Below are positions 15,847 to 23,277 of a stretch of 38,344 nucleotides of DNA, piece by piece. Positions within the stretch are counted from its first letter, which is position 1. Each line of letters begins with the position of its first letter. This stretch comes from Anaerolineae bacterium. GTDB taxonomy: Bacteria > Chloroflexota > Anaerolineae > CG2-30-64-16. The stretch lies in contig JAPKMS010000046.1 in the NCBI GenBank assembly GCA_026645775.1, positions 1-38,344 on the forward strand, given 5' to 3'. A model generated the notes under the pieces. That model ran no database searches. It saw only the letters and a list, made by a program, of their open reading frames with translations, and was not told the DNA's origin. The translations under genes and the position numbers were made by a program.

Positions 15847-17571
15847 CTAATACCAATACTCGGTGTGCAGCAGCTCGTGCGCCTTGTGGCTGCCCGGCTC
15901 ACCCAGGTATTCCTCATAGAGCTTGATGATCGACGGGTTCTCGTGCGACTTGCGGATGGTTTTGTGATCGTCGATCTCGTAGAGCGCCTGCGTGCGCGCC
16001 TGGATCGTCTCCAGCCGCTCGTGGCTGTAGGGTTGGCCGCCGCCGTTGACGCAGCCGCCAGGGCAGGCCATGATCTCGATCACATCGTATTTGGACGTGC
16101 CCTTTTCGATGTTCTCCAGGAGCTTGCGGGCGTTGCCCAGGCCTGACGCTACCGCCACGTTGACGGTCCGGCTGCCGAGGTCGATCGTCGCCTCGCGCAC
16201 GTCTTTCCAGCCGCGTACTGCTTCAAAGTTGACGTCGGCCAGCTCTGCGCCGGTCACTTTCTCATAGACCGTGCGCAGCGCGGCTTCCAACACGCCGCCT
16301 GTTACGCCGAAAATCACACCCGCGCCTGTGGCCTCGCCCAGCGGGTTGTCGAACTCCTCATCGGGCATGTAGCGCAGATCGACCCCCGATTCTTTGAGCA
16401 TCTTGGAGAGCTCGCGAGTTGTGATGACATAGTCCACGTCGCGGGCGCCGCTCGTTTGATGCTCGGGCCGGTTCGCCTCGTACTTCTTGGCCAGGCACGG
16501 CATCACCGATATCATGATCAAGTCCTGCGGCTTCACCCCGATTTTTTCGGCGTAGAAGGTCTTGGCGATCGTGCCGGTCATCTGCTGCGGCGACTTGCAC
16601 GTCGACGGCATGTACTTTAGCTCTGGGAACTGGTATTTCACAAAGTTGATCCAGCCGGGGCAGCATGAGGTCAGGATGGGCAGGTTCTCGTTTGCGGAGA
16701 CCCGCTTGATGATCTCGTTCGCTTCCTCCAGGATCGTGAGATCGGCGCCCCAGCTTGTGTCAAAGACGGCATCGAAGCCCATCCGGCGCAGGCCGGCCAC
16801 CAGCTTGCCTGTGACCGCGGTGCCGATGGGGATGCCGAACTCCTCGCCGATCGCAGCGCGGATGGCCGGCGCGACCTGGACGACCACCTTCTTGGTGGGG
16901 TCGAACAGCGCAGCCCAGGTTTCCTGGATGTAGCCGTGGCCGGTGAGTGCGGCGGTGGGACACACGCTGACGCACTGGCCGCAGTAGGTGCAGTTTGACT
17001 CGGCCAGCGGCTGCATCTCGGCCGGCGCGACCGTCACGGTGAAGCCGCGGCCGTAGGCCGTCAGCGCGTGGACTGTCTGCACTTCGTTGCACATGGTTTC
17101 ACAGCGGCGGCAGCGGATGCACTTGTCGGGATCACGTTTCAGTGCGCCGCTGGTCTTATCAATCGGGAACTCCGACTTCTCGCCCTGATAGCGTTGCGTG
17201 TTGATGCCAAACTCCCAAGCCAGCGTCTGCAGCTCGCAGTCCGTGGACTTGGCGCAGGTGAGGCAGGTGAACGGGTGATCGGAGAGCAACAGCTCCAACA
17301 GCCGCCGCCGCGCAAAGAGCACCCGCTTCGAGTTGGTCGTCACTTTCATGCCCTCGGCAGCGGGTGTGGCGCAGGCCGGCGCCAGGTTACGGCGTCCCTC
17401 CACTTCGACACTGCAGATGCGACATGAGGCGGTCTTGTTCACCATCTTCAGCTCGCCCAGATCAAGATAGCAGAGGGTCGGGATCCGAATGTTGATCTGT
17501 TGGGCGGCTTCCAGGATCGAGGCGCCGTCTGGAACCGTGACGGCCCGGTTATCGATAAACAAATTCACCAT
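15847..17571 (-). CDS. hydA: [FeFe]-hydrogenase catalytic subunit, NADH/ferredoxin-dependent (HndD/HydA type)
   Basis: A 574-residue enzyme making or oxidising H2 in the cytoplasm. From the N-terminus: a [2Fe-2S] domain (Cys34, 50, 53, 67), a His-ligated [4Fe-4S] (His99, Cys103, 106, 112), two ferredoxin clusters (Cys151/154/157/161 and Cys194/197/200/204), then the H-cluster domain. Its ligands are intact: L1 TSCCPGW with Cys303, L2 MPCLAKKYE with Cys359, L3 ACPGGCVNGGGQP with Cys503 and Cys507. A small-subunit-like tail (YEEYLGEPGSHKAHELLH) follows. It is about the length of Desulfovibrio HndD, and shorter than T. maritima HydA, lacking the extra C-terminal [2Fe-2S] domain. AGGAGC precedes the ATG. 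The maturases HydE, HydF and HydG are not in this window. Confidence 0.96.
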   Translation of the reverse strand: MVNLFIDNRAVTVPDGASILEAAQQINIRIPTLCYLDLGELKMVNKTASCRICSVEVEGRRNLAPACATPAAEGMKVTTNSKRVLFARRRLLELLLSDHPFTCLTCAKSTDCELQTLAWEFGINTQRYQGEKSEFPIDKTSGALKRDPDKCIRCRRCETMCNEVQTVHALTAYGRGFTVTVAPAEMQPLAESNCTYCGQCVSVCPTAALTGHGYIQETWAALFDPTKKVVVQVAPAIRAAIGEEFGIPIGTAVTGKLVAGLRRMGFDAVFDTSWGADLTILEEANEIIKRVSANENLPILTSCCPGWINFVKYQFPELKYMPSTCKSPQQMTGTIAKTFYAEKIGVKPQDLIMISVMPCLAKKYEANRPEHQTSGARDVDYVITTRELSKMLKESGVDLRYMPDEEFDNPLGEATGAGVIFGVTGGVLEAALRTVYEKVTGAELADVNFEAVRGWKDVREATIDLGSRTVNVAVASGLGNARKLLENIEKGTSKYDVIEIMACPGGCVNGGGQPYSHERLETIQARTQALYEIDDHKTIRKSHENPSIIKLYEEYLGEPGSHKAHELLHTEYWY

Positions 17572-17581
17572 AGTTGCGCTC

Positions 17582-19477
17582 CTAGTGTCTCAAGATCGCC
17601 TTGAACTTGCACTTCGTCATACACGCGCCGCACTTGATACACCGGCTTTGGTCGATGAAGTGGACTTGTTTCACCGAGCCAGAAATGCAGCTCACGGGAC
17701 ACCCGCGGGCACAGGCGGTGCAGCCGACACACTTGTCAGGGATGACCTCGTAGCACAGCAGCTTCTGGCAGACGCCGGCCGGGCACCGCTTGTCTAAGAC
17801 GTGCGCCTCGTATTCGTCCCAGAAGTATTTCATCGTGCTCAGCACCGGGTTCGGCGCCGTCTGACCCAAGCCGCACAGGGCGGTATCCATGATCACGTTA
17901 GAGAGCTCGCGCAACTCCACCAGGTCGGCCGGCGTGCCCTTGCCTTCGGTAATGTTGGTCAGGATTTCGTGGAGGCGTTTGGTGCCGACGCGGCAGGGCA
18001 GACAGCGGCCGCACGACTCATCCACGGTGAACTCCAGATAGAATTTGGCGATGTTCACCATGCAGTCTTTTTCGCTCATCACGATCAGGCCGCCGGAGCC
18101 CATGATCGAGCCGATCTTCGCCAGTGACTCGTAGTCGATGGGCGTATCCAGGAACTGCTTGGGGATGCAGCCGCCGGAGGGACCGCCCGTCTGCGCGGCC
18201 TTGAACTCCAGACCCCCGCGGATGCCGCCGCCGACGTTGTAGATGATCTCGCGCAGGGTGGTGCCCATCGGCACTTCCACCAGGCCGACGTTGTTGATCT
18301 GGCCGGCCAGCGCAAACACCTTGGTGCCCTTCGAGGTCGCGGTGCCGATGCTGCTGTACCACTCAGCCCCTTGCATCATGATCGCCGGCACGTTGGCCAG
18401 GGTTTCTACGTTGTTGACGATGGTGGGCTTGTCCCACAGGCCGGCCTGGGCCGGAAACGGCGGCTTGGTGCGCGGCTCGCCGCGTTCGCCCTGGATCGAG
18501 TGGATCAGCGCGGTCTCCTCGCCGCAGACGAACGCGCCCGCGCCGAGTTTGATGTCAATATCGAAGTCGAAGCCCGACCCCAGGATATTTTTGCCGATCA
18601 GGCCCAGCTCACGCGCCTGCTTGATGGCGATTTGCAGGCGGCTGACCGCCAGTGGGTATTCGGCCCGGATGTAGACATAACCCTGATGTGCACCAATCGC
18701 GTAGGCGGCAAGCGCCATGCCCTCGATTACACTGTTGGAGTCACCTTCCATGATGGAGCGATCCATGAATGCGCCTGGGTCGCCTTCATCGGCATTGCAG
18801 ATGACGAATTTCTCCGCGCCTTGATACGCGCGGCCGAACTCCCACTTCTTGCCGGTGGGGAAGCCTGCGCCGCCGCGGCCGCGCAGCCCCGAACGTTTCA
18901 TCACGTCAATGACCTGATCCGGCGTCATCTCGGTCAACGCTCGGCCCAACGCCTGGTAACCGCCGGTGGCGATGTATTCTTCGATGTCCTCGGGGTTGAT
19001 CAGCCCGCAGTTACGCAGGGCGATGCGCTGCTGCTTGCGGTAGAAGGACATCGCATGCTGCGTCTCGACCTTTTGCTTGAGGACGGGTTCCTCGTAGAGC
19101 AGCCGGCGCACGCGCTGGTTGTTGACGAGATGGGTATCCACGATCTCAGCGACATCCTCGGGCTTCACCTGTACATAGAAGACATCATCCGGGAAGACCT
19201 TGACGATGGGCCCCTTCTCGCAGAACCCGAAGCACCCCGTGGCAGAGGCCCGCGCGACGCCGCTCAGGCCTTCCTTGGCGATCAGCCGCTGGAACTCGGT
19301 GACGATTTCCTGGCTTTCGGATGCATGGCAGCCTGTGCCGCCGCAAACCAGGATCATCCGGCGGGCGCCCTCGCGCGTGCCCAGGTTCACCCGGCTGTCG
19401 AGCAGCGGTTTGAGGCGCTTATGGACGCCCAGCAGCTCCTGATATGAGGCAAGTGGTTGCTTGAGTTCGTTAGGCAT
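17582..19477 (-). CDS. hydB: hydrogenase flavoprotein subunit, NADH-binding (HydB / HndB-HndC fusion, NuoF-like)
   Basis: A 631-residue subunit that binds FMN and NADH and links them to the hydrogenase. The N-terminal thioredoxin-like [2Fe-2S] domain uses Cys45, Cys50, Cys82 and Cys86; this is a separate HndB protein in Desulfovibrio and is fused here as in T. maritima HydB. Then comes the NuoF core with RGRGGAGFPTGKKWE (FMN/NADH), CNADEGDPGAFMDR, an SLBB segment and the [4Fe-4S] motif CGRCLPC starting at Cys489. The C-terminus adds two ferredoxin clusters (CVGCTACARGC, CIKCGACMTKC). Together these are the marks of electron-bifurcating hydrogenases, so it is not a complex I subunit. It overlaps hydC by eight bases and ends 10 bases before hydA. 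Confidence 0.95.
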   Translation of the reverse strand: MPNELKQPLASYQELLGVHKRLKPLLDSRVNLGTREGARRMILVCGGTGCHASESQEIVTEFQRLIAKEGLSGVARASATGCFGFCEKGPIVKVFPDDVFYVQVKPEDVAEIVDTHLVNNQRVRRLLYEEPVLKQKVETQHAMSFYRKQQRIALRNCGLINPEDIEEYIATGGYQALGRALTEMTPDQVIDVMKRSGLRGRGGAGFPTGKKWEFGRAYQGAEKFVICNADEGDPGAFMDRSIMEGDSNSVIEGMALAAYAIGAHQGYVYIRAEYPLAVSRLQIAIKQARELGLIGKNILGSGFDFDIDIKLGAGAFVCGEETALIHSIQGERGEPRTKPPFPAQAGLWDKPTIVNNVETLANVPAIMMQGAEWYSSIGTATSKGTKVFALAGQINNVGLVEVPMGTTLREIIYNVGGGIRGGLEFKAAQTGGPSGGCIPKQFLDTPIDYESLAKIGSIMGSGGLIVMSEKDCMVNIAKFYLEFTVDESCGRCLPCRVGTKRLHEILTNITEGKGTPADLVELRELSNVIMDTALCGLGQTAPNPVLSTMKYFWDEYEAHVLDKRCPAGVCQKLLCYEVIPDKCVGCTACARGCPVSCISGSVKQVHFIDQSRCIKCGACMTKCKFKAILRH

Positions 19478-20021
19478 AGAGCGGGACCTCCTCTCCGACG
19501 ATCTCGACCAGGTAGTGCTCCAGGATGTCGTGGGCCTTGCCCGGCTGAACCTTGCCGTAGACCTTGTCGTTGATGGTGATCACCGGCGCCAGCCCACAGG
19601 CGCCGACGCAGCGCAGGCTCTCGATGGAGAACTTGCCATCCGCAGTCACCTGACCGGCCTTGATGCCCAAGACGCGTTCAAATTCCTGCAGCACCTTTTC
19701 GGCGCCGTTCACATAGCACGCCGTGCCCAGGCACACGTTGATCCGATACTTGCCCTTCGGGGTCGTCGTGAAGTAGTTGTAAAAACTGATGACCCCGGAG
19801 ACTTCGGCGTGGCTGACCGCAAAGCGGTCGGCGATGTGGAGCTGAAGCTCTTCGGGCAGGAACCCGAAGAGTCCTTGCGCCTTATGAAGGACTTGAATGA
19901 GAGTATCCTTCCGGCGCGCATCATCGGGAGAGATGTGCAACTCCTCGATGAAGGCATCGAGCTGTGCATACAGCTCGGGCGGCAGTACCCGTTCTTCGGG
20001 TTGCGGATTGACTCTAGCCAT
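19470..20021 (-). CDS. hydC: hydrogenase small [2Fe-2S] subunit (HydC/HndA, NuoE-like)
   Basis: A 183-residue NuoE-like subunit carrying one [2Fe-2S] cluster: CLGTAC (Cys97, Cys102) and CVGAC (Cys138, Cys142), the family's C-x4-C...C-x3-C pattern. The helical N-terminal part (KDTLIQVLHKAQGLFGFLPEE) is also typical. It completes a HydABC trimer with the two genes downstream. Its ATG has a GGAGG site that lies inside the end of the upstream ABC ATPase gene, and the two genes overlap by eight bases. Hydrogenase synthesis is therefore tied to translation of the transporter genes. Confidence 0.94.
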   Translation of the reverse strand: MARVNPQPEERVLPPELYAQLDAFIEELHISPDDARRKDTLIQVLHKAQGLFGFLPEELQLHIADRFAVSHAEVSGVISFYNYFTTTPKGKYRINVCLGTACYVNGAEKVLQEFERVLGIKAGQVTADGKFSIESLRCVGACGLAPVITINDKVYGKVQPGKAHDILEHYLVEIVGEEVPLYA

Positions 20022-20748
20022 ACAATACCTCCATGGGATTGGCCTTGAGACGTGCCGAATCGTGCACCGTGTATTCGGCCAGACGACTGGCTGTGAAGAG
20101 CAGCACCGACTCGGTCAGCAAGGGTATTTCGTCGACAGTATGGGTCACGAACAATACGGTGATGCCCGGGTAGCTGTCCAGGATGTGGCGGATGATCGCT
20201 CGTTTCGCGCGCAAATCGATGGATTTGAACGGCTCATCCATCATCACGAAATCGGGTTCCGTCAGGAATCCTCGGATCAGGGCGGTCTTTTGCTTCATGC
20301 CGCCCGACAGTTGGTACGGATAGTGATTCACGTACGGCGTGAGGTCGCATACCTCAAGCCACCGCTGATATTCCGCCCACAGCGCTGGCGTCGTGGGCGC
20401 CCTTGCTGAGCGCTCTTTGGCGCTCCGAATCTTAATCGGCAGCAGGATGTTCTCCTCGACCGTCATGTAGGGAAACAGCCGAGGCTCCTGAAAGATCGTG
20501 CACGGGTTCACCGCCGTCAGCGTGAATTCTCCGCCGTCGGCGTGATCGACGCGGGTCAGGATGTTGATCAGGGTGGTCTTACCCGCCCCGGACGGCCCGA
20601 AGACCGTCACCCGCGCACCTTGCGGGATCGAAAAAGACAAGTCTTCGATCACCGCGGGTGTGGACGCCCCGTAGTGTTTTGTCAGGTGCCTCACTGTGAG
20701 CAGATCGTTCGCCATTGGGGTGTTAGCCTGCCGGATTCTGTCTATCAT
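20014..20748 (-). CDS. ABC importer ATPase, NitT/TauT family
   Basis: A 244-residue ATP-hydrolysing subunit. It shows Walker A FGPSGAGKTT, the Q-loop in TIFQEPRLFPYMTV, signature LSGGMKQK, Walker B FVMMDEPF and the H-loop in VTHTVDE. It is related to the nitrate/taurine/aliphatic sulfonate importer ATPases (SsuB, TauB, ThiZ). The start at 20748 overlaps the permease stop as ATGA; an in-frame ATG at 20715 is a less coupled alternative. The 3' end overlaps hydC. The substrate is unknown. Confidence 0.92.
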   Translation of the reverse strand: MIDRIRQANTPMANDLLTVRHLTKHYGASTPAVIEDLSFSIPQGARVTVFGPSGAGKTTLINILTRVDHADGGEFTLTAVNPCTIFQEPRLFPYMTVEENILLPIKIRSAKERSARAPTTPALWAEYQRWLEVCDLTPYVNHYPYQLSGGMKQKTALIRGFLTEPDFVMMDEPFKSIDLRAKRAIIRHILDSYPGITVLFVTHTVDEIPLLTESVLLFTASRLAEYTVHDSARLKANPMEVLYG

Positions 20749-21506
20749 TCGGGATAAAAGTACTTCTTGAGAAATACAGCAAAGACGAAGTTCTGCGCGA
20801 TCTCGAACAAGGCTGACAACAACAAGATGACCGCCAGATAGAACAGCACTGTCTTCATGTCAAAGTGAATGGATGCCACATTTAGCAGGTACCCGACACC
20901 GTCCTGGGTTCCAATGTACTCGCCCAGGATGACCACTTTGAGCGATAGCCCGAACCCGAGGCTCAGATTGCTCTGAAACGTCGGGATCAGCGCCGGCACA
21001 AACAGGTGTCTGATCAAGTCCCTGCGCGTCGCTCTGACCGAGAGCAGGTAGTGCTCCAGATCCACATTGCGCTTGGCCAAGGCGTTCGCCGTGTTAATCG
21101 TTACGGTCGGCAGCGTAAGCAACGTCACCAACGCGATGGGCACCCAATTCCCGATGCCGAGCACCAACAGCAAGATAACGCCCATGATAGCGCCGGGGAT
21201 CACCTGCAGCGCGACCATGAAACTGTTCAGGTGCTCGGTGACGTGCAGCGTGAAGGCCAGGATGCCCAACACGGAGCCGGCCCCGAACGCCAACACAAAG
21301 CCCATCACCACGCGATACAGCGTGATGCCCAGGTGCGGCAGCAGGGTCGCGTTGAGCAGGGACGGCGCGGCTGCCAGCACCACCACCGGTGAGGGCAAGA
21401 TGTAGCTTGGAAAGAACAGCGCCAGGACAAACCAGATGCTGACCAGCAGGGCCAGCCCGACGATGTTATTGCGGACTGCGGTAGAAAAACGCGTCGAACG
21501 TGTCAT
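20745..21506 (-). CDS. ABC importer permease, NitT/TauT family
   Basis: A 253-residue membrane protein with about six hydrophobic segments and the binding-protein-dependent permease domain. The cytoplasmic coupling (EAA-like) region is PALIPTFQSNLSLGFGLSLK followed by VVILGEYIG, matching the NitT/TauT permease pattern of 'P..lp.i..glr...g.aw...v.aE'. The only ATG that leaves the first helix intact is at 21506, which makes it overlap the binding-protein gene by 41 bases, unusually long for this operon. No clear ribosome site is visible there, so reinitiation from the upstream gene is likely. Confidence 0.9.
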   Translation of the reverse strand: MTRSTRFSTAVRNNIVGLALLVSIWFVLALFFPSYILPSPVVVLAAAPSLLNATLLPHLGITLYRVVMGFVLAFGAGSVLGILAFTLHVTEHLNSFMVALQVIPGAIMGVILLLVLGIGNWVPIALVTLLTLPTVTINTANALAKRNVDLEHYLLSVRATRRDLIRHLFVPALIPTFQSNLSLGFGLSLKVVILGEYIGTQDGVGYLLNVASIHFDMKTVLFYLAVILLLSALFEIAQNFVFAVFLKKYFYPE

Positions 21507-22527
21507 CGAGCGGCTTGCCTATGGTCTGGTAATAGCCCCGGATAGCCTCTGCCAGCGCATCCGAGCTGATGAAAGCGAAATCCGTTCTACCCAAGGAAGA
21601 AAGCAGCACTTTGTCAGGCAGGCCGAGCTGGGCTTGGGTTTGCTGTATCGCCGCCGTCGGATCCTGTTGAATGGTTTGCAAAGCGGCTGCAATTTCATCA
21701 TTGAAGCGGGCAATCACGTCGGGATGCGCAGCCGCCCAATCGCGCATGACGAAGGGCGTCACCTGCGGATACCCGGTGCGCGTCCCGGTTGCCGCATCCC
21801 ATTTCGCCCGATAGTTCAGCGAGACGTAGACATCGGGCTGGCTCTCGACCAGCGTCACGGACGGTTCGGGCAGGGCCACCGCGCCGGCTTTCCCCTGTTT
21901 CAACAACTCGACCGACGAGGCGAAAGGTGAGTAGATCGGCTTGATGTCGGTCTTCCACACCAGGCCCTCCTGCTCAACCAGGAACTGGGTCATCTCTTCG
22001 ATGGGCGAGCCTTCAAAGGGGATGTAAATTTCCTGCCCCTTCAAGTCGGCGAAGCGCTCTACTTTCTTGCCGTGCGTCACCAGGTAGGTCATGCCGGCCA
22101 CGTAGGAATCGATCACCTGAACGGGCGCGCCATTCTTGAACAGATCCACGCCCACCGAGAGGCCGGTCACCAGGATGTCTGCGTCACCGCGCAGGAACAA
22201 CGAGTTGGCCTGGGCATGATTGGTGAAGATCGTGACTTCAACATCGTCCATGTGTTGGGCCGCGATGAGCACCGGGATGGACGATGGAGTCGCCGGTGCA
22301 TAAACCACCAGCTTTGTGTGCGGGGCCGGAGCAACGGTCTGGGTTGCCGCGGGGAAAGCCGGCGCAGGCGAGGCAGCCGTATCTGAAGCGGTTTCCCGAG
22401 CGGGCGGCAGGGCCACGCAGCCGGACACCAGGATCAAGATCATTGCGGCCAAGGCCACCGTCCGGAGCTGACTCGCGAGGCCGGTCCGCTCCCTGCGACG
22501 GAACTGAGCGATATCGGATAGGTGCAC
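21466..22527 (-). CDS. ABC importer substrate-binding lipoprotein, NitT/TauT (NMT1-like)
   Basis: A 353-residue exported binding protein. The N-terminus has a hydrophobic stretch ending in the lipobox LVSGC, so Cys37 is the likely lipidated residue. It is followed by a Pro/Ala/Thr-rich linker to about residue 65. The binding domains include SIPVLIAAQHM, FTNHAQANSLFLRGDADI, a TYLVTHGKKVERFADLKGQEI hinge (typical 'dLkGk.ia' motif) and AVALPEPSVTLVE. These are shared with taurine, sulfonate, thiamine-precursor and related binding proteins; the ligand is not predictable. It starts with GTG at 22527 behind AAGGAG, nine bases after mgsA. Confidence 0.88.
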   Translation of the reverse strand: MHLSDIAQFRRRERTGLASQLRTVALAAMILILVSGCVALPPARETASDTAASPAPAFPAATQTVAPAPHTKLVVYAPATPSSIPVLIAAQHMDDVEVTIFTNHAQANSLFLRGDADILVTGLSVGVDLFKNGAPVQVIDSYVAGMTYLVTHGKKVERFADLKGQEIYIPFEGSPIEEMTQFLVEQEGLVWKTDIKPIYSPFASSVELLKQGKAGAVALPEPSVTLVESQPDVYVSLNYRAKWDAATGTRTGYPQVTPFVMRDWAAAHPDVIARFNDEIAAALQTIQQDPTAAIQQTQAQLGLPDKVLLSSLGRTDFAFISSDALAEAIRGYYQTIGKPLDDTFDAFFYRSPQ

Positions 22528-22536
22528 GAAGTCTCC

Positions 22537-23139
22537 TTAACCTGCCGCTTGCACCATGGCTTGCAGCGCATCTTCGGTCGGCAGTGTGAATTCGGGCGTT
22601 GCATCGGCCTCTGGTGCAGGCTCTGACGTCGGGACGGCCTCCGGTGCAGCTTCCGACGGCTTTTCGGCTGCCTGGACCATACTTTCGACCTGCCGCTCCC
22701 GATGCGACGTGTAATCGACCACGATCCGCTCGTATTCACCTTTCATCAATGTGGAAGAGACCATGAAATCAGCCGAGGCCCGATCGCAGGCCACCGGGAT
22801 ATTCCACACCAGTGCGATGCGCAGCAGCGCTTTCACGTCCGGGTCATGGGGCATCTGGGTGAGCGGGTCCCAGAAGAAGATCATGAAGTCGATGTTGCCT
22901 TCGGCGATTTTGGCGCCGATCTGTTGATCGCCTCCCAGCGGCCCGCTTTGCAGCTTCGTGACCTGAGTCTGCAACACTTCTTCGAGCAGTTTGCCGGTGG
23001 TTCCGGTGGCAAAAAGCTCATGCTCAACCAGAAGCTCCCGGTTCCATTTGGCCCAGTCCAGCAGCCCGGGCTTCATCGCATCGTGCGCCACCAGGGCGAT
23101 CCTCTTTTTCTGACCCATGCGAATAATCGTGTGTTCCAT
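22537..23139 (-). CDS. mgsA: methylglyoxal synthase with Pro/Glu-rich C-terminal tail
   Basis: Converts DHAP to methylglyoxal and phosphate, a glycolytic bypass used when phosphate is short or sugar phosphates pile up. Family motifs are all present: [36 protein letters not shown] with the catalytic Asp, and [20 protein letters not shown] with the active-site His and Asp, then [13 protein letters not shown]. The catalytic part ends at about residue 150, where E. coli MgsA (152 aa) also ends. Here about 50 further residues form a low-complexity tail rich in Pro, Glu and Ala ([19 protein letters not shown]). Its start (ATG at 23139) has a GGAAGG site and lies behind its own promoter. It leads the transporter-hydrogenase genes. 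Confidence 0.95.
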   Translation of the reverse strand: MEHTIIRMGQKKRIALVAHDAMKPGLLDWAKWNRELLVEHELFATGTTGKLLEEVLQTQVTKLQSGPLGGDQQIGAKIAEGNIDFMIFFWDPLTQMPHDPDVKALLRIALVWNIPVACDRASADFMVSSTLMKGEYERIVVDYTSHRERQVESMVQAAEKPSEAAPEAVPTSEPAPEADATPEFTLPTEDALQAMVQAAG

Positions 23140-23226
23140 GCCTGTCCCTTCCTGCGATCGACGTGGAGATGCGTTTAATCATTCCGTGAGTGAGTCGGTT
23201 TGTGCAATACGGTACAGACGGACGCA

Positions 23227-23255
23227 ATTATACATCTTTTCGGCCGGATCGCCAA
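23227..23255 (-). promoter_or_regulatory. sigma70-type promoter for the mgsA-ABC-hydCBA genes
   Basis: On the minus strand: TTGGCG, a 17-base spacer, a perfect TATAAT. It lies in the 138-base gap between the AOR gene and mgsA, with an 88-base leader before the ATG. It would allow the methylglyoxal/transporter/hydrogenase genes to be expressed apart from pfk-pyk-AOR. Confidence 0.72.
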
Positions 23256-23277
23256 GTCACTGAGGGTGCGACCTGCC

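Noticed and set aside
15847-20021. Complex I (NuoE/F/G) genes
   Set aside because: The largest subunit has all four H-cluster cysteines and no other nuo genes are nearby.
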